Positions 6,319-6,781 of a DNA stretch of 6,781 nucleotides are shown piece by piece. Below the pieces are notes generated by a model. The model worked only from the letters and a program-made list of their open reading frames with translations. It made no database searches and was not told the origin of the DNA. Origin of the DNA: Victivallales bacterium (GTDB lineage Bacteria; Verrucomicrobiota; Lentisphaeria; Victivallales; JAUVCU01); NCBI GenBank assembly GCA_029934175.1, contig JAOZMT010000118.1, positions 1 to 6,781 on the forward strand, in the 5' to 3' direction. Each line of letters starts with the position of its first letter. Position 1 is the first letter of the stretch. The position numbers and the translations under genes were made by a program.

Positions 6319-6653
6319 ATTCACTGGAAAAAAATCAAAATTCCACAATGTAACTTTAAAGTATATAGACCTGCAACAGAATCTGGAAAAGTTCGATTAA
6401 TTAATAATTATAAATATAAAAGAAAACAAAGGTTCAAGAACTCTACTTATACCAAAATACAAGAACAAAGAAAAATAGAATACTATAAAAGAACATATCC
6501 AAATTTGACTACAATAGAAATTCAAGAAAAAGAAAAATAAAAAAGAGAAGAAAATAAAAGGCGAGGAATGGAACAATATAGAAGAAGATACCCCGCCTCA
6601 CTGCAATAGGAATTCAGGAAACAATAATTAAAAAAGATATAAACTAATCCCCT
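6319..6653 (+). pseudogene. possible remnant of a gene with a 31-residue repeat
   Basis: Plus-strand sequence here reads like a worn-out coding region. One frame is open from 6319 to TAA at 6540 but has no ATG; the same frame continues to TAG at 6607, and a one-base shift near 6600 then continues to TAA near 6648. Aligned across these lesions, two units about 93 nt apart resemble each other: RKIEYYKRTYPNLTTIEIQE (ending near 6527) and MEQYRRRYP followed by TAIGIQE (to about 6618). The shared pattern is Y(K/R)R-YP--T-I-IQE, and the DNA under it (6511-6529 against 6603-6621) matches at most positions. A weaker third unit may precede them (YTKIQEQ). The product would be very rich in Lys, Arg, Tyr and Gln. 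I recognise no family. No promoter or ribosome binding site is seen. It could also be non-coding repeated DNA. Confidence 0.35.
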
Positions 6654-6781
6654 TAAAAGATTGAATTATAGACCTTTGCAAATGAATTGATACGAGTTTT
6701 TTATTAAAGAAATTAATATTAGAATACGAATATTGAGCTTTTATTTTTATTGCACACATTAACAGAGCTCAAGTAGTTAAG
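6654..6781. other. AT-rich right end with no gene seen
   Basis: No open frame with a start and ribosome binding site is visible on either strand and no RNA gene is apparent. A 7-bp inverted repeat (TTGAGCT at 6733-6739, AGCTCAA at 6766-6772) has a 26-nt loop and no following T-run, so it is not convincing as a terminator. Confidence 0.4.

Noticed and set aside
6733..6772. TTGAGCT/AGCTCAA inverted repeat as a terminator for a gene beyond the right edge
   Set aside because: Seven pairs around a 26-nt loop with no T-run on either side.
1..6781. CRISPR array, tRNA, rRNA or insertion sequence
   Set aside because: No regularly spaced direct repeats, no cloverleaf-like or rRNA-like stretch and no transposase were seen; the dispersed word is irregularly spaced and on both strands.

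Overview
The window is AT-rich (roughly 30% GC by eye) and carries four recognisable full-length genes, all on the minus strand, plus a short plus-strand cassette of unknown function. An apolipoprotein N-acyltransferase (lnt) implies a diderm bacterium with lipoproteins. Genes are tightly packed, use ATG starts with recognisable AGGAG-type ribosome binding sites, and have promoters of the TTGAnn-16-TATATT kind, so a sigma-70-like system is in use. I cannot name the phylum from these proteins.

Layout from left to right. (1) 48-1415, minus: a solitary XPB/Rad25-like superfamily 2 DNA helicase. (2) 1416-1634: a divergent regulatory region with one candidate promoter firing left (helicase) and one firing right, plus a 22-bp inverted repeat whose arms enclose the leftward promoter. 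(3) 1635-2308, plus: a 62-aa protein with a strong ribosome binding site, overlapped by a second reading frame that is broken at a TTTA tetranucleotide tract; removing one TTTA unit gives a continuous 165-aa protein. (4) 2383-6245, minus: argD-argF-lnt, with argD and argF overlapping by 8 bp and only 10 bp between argF and lnt. A promoter and a strong ribosome binding site precede argD. ArgD and ArgF catalyse two consecutive steps of arginine synthesis (N-acetylornithine formation, then, after deacetylation elsewhere, ornithine to citrulline); Lnt has no metabolic link and appears simply to be carried on the same transcript. (5) 6246-6781: no intact gene. A degenerate run of plus-strand coding-like sequence with a 93-nt (31-codon) imperfect repeat looks like the remains of a gene; the last 120 bases show nothing I can name.

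The most unusual signal is a short interspersed word, consensus TTGCGAAYTGTGCAA. One exact copy, four copies with one mismatch and two with two mismatches occur in 6.8 kb, on both strands, between genes and inside argD, argF and lnt, in several reading frames. Chance would predict far fewer than one. Two of the copies form the inverted repeat in the divergent regulatory region. It resembles in distribution a DNA-uptake-type or other genome-wide signal, but that function is inference. The second notable feature is the tetranucleotide tract at the exact breakpoint of the small plus-strand gene, which could be a slip-strand on/off switch or simple decay.
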